Positions 7,065-9,185 of a stretch of 9,185 bases of DNA are shown one piece after another. The stretch's first letter is position 1, and every line of letters starts with the position of its first letter. The position numbers were made by a program, and so were the translations under genes. Under the pieces are notes generated by a model. The model did not search any database. It saw only the letters and a program-made list of their open reading frames with translations, and had not been told where the DNA came from. This stretch comes from Thermoplasmata archaeon (GTDB lineage: Archaea; Thermoplasmatota; E2; DHVEG-1). The DNA lies in assembly GCA_030606465.1 (NCBI GenBank), contig JAUWGL010000022.1:1-9185 (forward strand), written 5' to 3'.

Positions 7065-9185
7065 TTCATTCTCTCAACATAGTTTTTAAACCAATCCTTC
7101 CATCTTCTTCTGACTTTGTTATAATCTACTTGTTCATCCTGAATTTTACTTTGTTCGATGAACATCCAGAAAGCATTGTTGGCATCTCTGTTTGCTGGTG
7201 CTTCTAGAAGCTCTGGTTTTTCTTTGCTGTGTTCCACTATGGTTTTTTTGATTTCTGCTCTTAATCTGATGTTTTGAAGCGCTTTTTCTACTGTTATCCC
7301 CCATTTTTTAGCGATGTTTTCTAAAACTTGTGATTGCCCCATGTCAAGGAGATCTGTTGATTGCAGTTCATCTTTTGATGTATCATAGATCATGACATCT
7401 TGAAACACTTTGTCTGGTTCTGGATCAGTGGTCCATCCCATTTTGGTAATTTCTGATATCTGTGTTACTCTTCTTTTTCGTTCGATGCCCCCTTCTGCTC
7501 TAATGGGTGCTGCGATTACGACTGCATCTACTGCTTTGAATGATGTAGCTGGTACGCCGATGTCGTAGACTACTCGTTCATAGACATCTCTTGTTGTTGA
7601 TCCATGTATTGTTCCCATTATAAGATTACCAGCGGCTCCTACTCGCATTGCTTCAAACAACACTTTAGCTTCAACACCTCGAACTTCTCCTATTATTAAA
7701 ACTGATTCACCAAGACGGAGCGCGGTTCTTAATGCATCAGTTGGGCTAATCTCTGTGGATGCTGATCCTGAGGATATTGATTTAGTGATCAAGGATTGCA
7801 TTTTATATCCATATTTTTGAAGATCATCAATTGGTATTTCTGATGTATCTTCAATTGTAAGAATCCGGAAACGTTGAGGTATCTCAAGTATTAAGGCTCC
7901 AAGGAGAGAGGTTTTTCCAGCTCCACGACTTCCCGCTATAAGAAGAGATGCTTGACCGTCAACGAGGAAGCTGAGGAAACCTGCAGCATTTGCTGATAAC
8001 ATTTTATTTGCTATGAAATGAGTCAGAGTCCATGGTTTTTGACGGTGTCTACGCAGAGCAAATGCTATCCCTCGAGGTGTTAAAGGATTAGAGATAGCAG
8101 CTACACGAGTTCGATAGTTTTCAAGATCCATGTCCATTACTGGTGATGCCTCTGAAAAGGCTCTTCCGCTTAGTGTTCTAAAACGAGAGGCTAATGCATC
8201 TATATCTCCATCGGAAAGAAAAATATTAGATGTATATTCCTCGCCATCAAGAACAATATGTAAAGGATTGTTGACAACAGGAGCATTCACATAGATATCC
8301 TGAATCCGGTTGTCCAGAAGAAGATCCTCAAGGATTCCAAATCCTGCAGTGTATCGCGAAAAAACATCTGCAAGGTATTCAATTCTGTTTGCATCAACGT
8401 CTAGTTTTTGTTCTTCTACAAATTTTGATATTACTTGCTTTCCAAATCGTTGGAAATATTCCCTAGCGGTTTCCGCATCCATAAATGATGCATCTTTTGG
8501 TCTGTGTTTGGAAAGATGATCTCTTACTTTTTCTAATAGATATAGTTCCTTACGTGGGAGGTCATATTCTGAGGGTATGACAAAATATAGTTTTTCAGGT
8601 CGCGTTCTCAGTGTATATAAAGACACATTCATTGGGCGGCCGCCTTTTCTCATTACTTCGTATGATTCTAGAAAGACTGCGTCTGGTGGTGGCTCGAGTT
8701 GTATGTATGAGTCGACAAAACCTGGTCTAACATAGGGTCTGATGTAGTTTGTGTAAAATATGTTCCTATCAATGTTATCTTCGATTATATATTTTGTGAG
8801 TTCACCTTTGGTTGTCATTTCATTTATTAGTTCTTTAAATTGTTTTTCACATGTGTTGCATTGGGGCTCAGGGTTGTTTTTGCTTTCTGCAATTTTTTTG
8901 AGGTTAAAAAAAGCAAGAACTGGGTCTTTTTCTGTTTGATCAATTATTGTTTTTAATTCTTGGTATCTTTTTTGATTGCATTTTTTACATTTTTCAAGGC
9001 ATTTACTTGGTAGTTTTAGATGAGTATATGTTTTGATACTTTCTATGAAAATTGCAAGGTTTTTTAGGATTTCTAATTCTTTGTTTCTGAAGACTTTTAC
9101 ATATGCATGGTTGAGTATAACCCTAGTTATACCGTGTTCTAGTTGAAGTATTTTAAAAATGTTTGTTCTGCATGTTTCATCAAAA
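7061..9185 (-). CDS. Archaeal type II/IV secretion or pilus ATPase (VirB11/TadA/PilB-like), 5' end beyond the window
   Basis: The hexameric motor that powers pilus assembly or secretion with the adjacent platform protein. At least 707 residues are visible (residue 1 at 9184). The first Met, at 8818, is residue 123; before it the frame stays open to the window edge with no stop and no ATG, GTG or TTG, so the start lies to the right. Residues 1-122 carry cysteines at 5, 62, 66, 69, 109 and 112. An N-terminal domain (about 123-390) precedes the RecA-like core: Walker A GSRGAGKT at 418-425, Asp box with TIEDTSEI at 443-450, Walker B with LIIGEVRG at 496-503 (Glu500), and His box GTIHGST at 524-530. 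A charged helical C-terminal tail of about 100 residues follows. It overlaps the platform gene by four bases (ATGA). The family is certain; pilus versus secretion, and any substrate, is not. Confidence 0.93.
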   Translation of the reverse strand, partial: FDETCRTNIFKILQLEHGITRVILNHAYVKVFRNKELEILKNLAIFIESIKTYTHLKLPSKCLEKCKKCNQKRYQELKTIIDQTEKDPVLAFFNLKKIAESKNNPEPQCNTCEKQFKELINEMTTKGELTKYIIEDNIDRNIFYTNYIRPYVRPGFVDSYIQLEPPPDAVFLESYEVMRKGGRPMNVSLYTLRTRPEKLYFVIPSEYDLPRKELYLLEKVRDHLSKHRPKDASFMDAETAREYFQRFGKQVISKFVEEQKLDVDANRIEYLADVFSRYTAGFGILEDLLLDNRIQDIYVNAPVVNNPLHIVLDGEEYTSNIFLSDGDIDALASRFRTLSGRAFSEASPVMDMDLENYRTRVAAISNPLTPRGIAFALRRHRQKPWTLTHFIANKMLSANAAGFLSFLVDGQASLLIAGSRGAGKTSLLGALILEIPQRFRILTIEDTSEIPIDDLQKYGYKMQSLITKSISSGSASTEISPTDALRTALRLGESVLIIGEVRGVEAKVLFEAMRVGAAGNLIMGTIHGSTTRDVYERVVYDIGVPATSFKAVDAVVIAAPIRAEGGIERKRRVTQISEITKMGWTTDPEPDKVFQDVMIYDTSKDELQSTDLLDMGQSQVLENIAKKWGITVEKALQNIRLRAEIKKTIVEHSKEKPELLEAPANRDANNAFWMFIEQSKIQDEQVDYNKVRRRWKDWFKNYVERMK
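8849..9001 (-). other. Cysteine cluster (possible zinc site) in the ATPase N-terminal region
   Basis: Within the ATPase frame, CLEKCKKC (8978-9001) gives CX3CX2C and CNTC (8849-8860) gives CX2C, separated by 39 residues. Two CX2C pairs are the usual ligands of a zinc ribbon or treble-clef-like site. From memory, long archaeal pilus ATPases often have a Cys-containing N-terminal domain. Metal binding is inferred, not shown. Confidence 0.5.

Noticed and set aside
8635..8716. NotI (8636-8643), XbaI (8667-8672), XhoI (8693-8698) and SalI (8711-8716) recognition sequences within about 80 bases, resembling a vector polylinker
   Set aside because: The stretch is inside the uninterrupted ATPase frame and encodes plausible family sequence (RKGGRPM, LEPPPDAVF, FVDSYI). 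Vector contamination would break the frame.
7061..8818. ATPase as a complete gene starting at the ATG at 8818
   Set aside because: The same frame is open for 122 further codons to the window edge and carries a conserved-looking cysteine cluster; the Met is internal.

Overview
The window reads as a piece of an AT-rich archaeal chromosome, probably euryarchaeal. Signs are a replication factor C small subunit (archaea use RFC rather than a bacterial clamp loader), an archaeal-style pilus/secretion ATPase paired with a double-domain membrane platform protein, TATA-box promoters with short leaders, and a secreted beta-helix protease rich in N-glycosylation sequons. The tail of the beta-helix protein (NYWDDW, then a Pro-rich end) resembles, from memory, surface proteins of uncultured Thermoplasmatota. 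That placement is a guess; the archaeal call is firm.

Layout. Positions 1-1755 (minus strand) hold a likely three-gene operon: a YjbQ/UPF0047 protein, a small alpha/beta hydrolase of the YqiA/UPF0227 type, and rfcS, which is cut by the left edge. A 112-bp divergent region with a TATA element readable on both strands separates this operon from a plus-strand cysteine-rich redox protein (C_GCAxxG_C_C family, 1868-2371). Next on the plus strand is a secreted papain-like cysteine protease fused to a right-handed beta-helix (2478-4145), with a textbook archaeal promoter and Shine-Dalgarno site. It meets tail to tail a minus-strand, membrane-anchored transglutaminase-like protein (4142-4996); the two stop codons share one TTAA.

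Positions 5076-9185 (minus strand) encode a two-gene secretion/pilus module: a VirB11/TadA/PilB-type ATPase and a TadC/FlaJ/PilC-type integral membrane protein, translationally coupled through an ATGA overlap. The ATPase frame stays open from the first internal Met (8818) to the right edge, for 122 codons without a stop or any ATG/GTG/TTG. Positions 8819-9185 are therefore coding, and the gene starts outside the window. That extra N-terminal part carries a CX3CX2C plus CX2C cysteine cluster.

Together, the right half is a surface/export neighbourhood: an assembly motor, its membrane platform, a membrane-anchored transglutaminase-like enzyme and a secreted cysteine protease. No pilin, prepilin peptidase or archaellin gene is visible. 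The left half is housekeeping (replication, a thiamine-phosphate-synthase-like protein, an esterase-like protein). There is no RNA gene, CRISPR array or mobile element, and no gene-free stretch over 300 bases.
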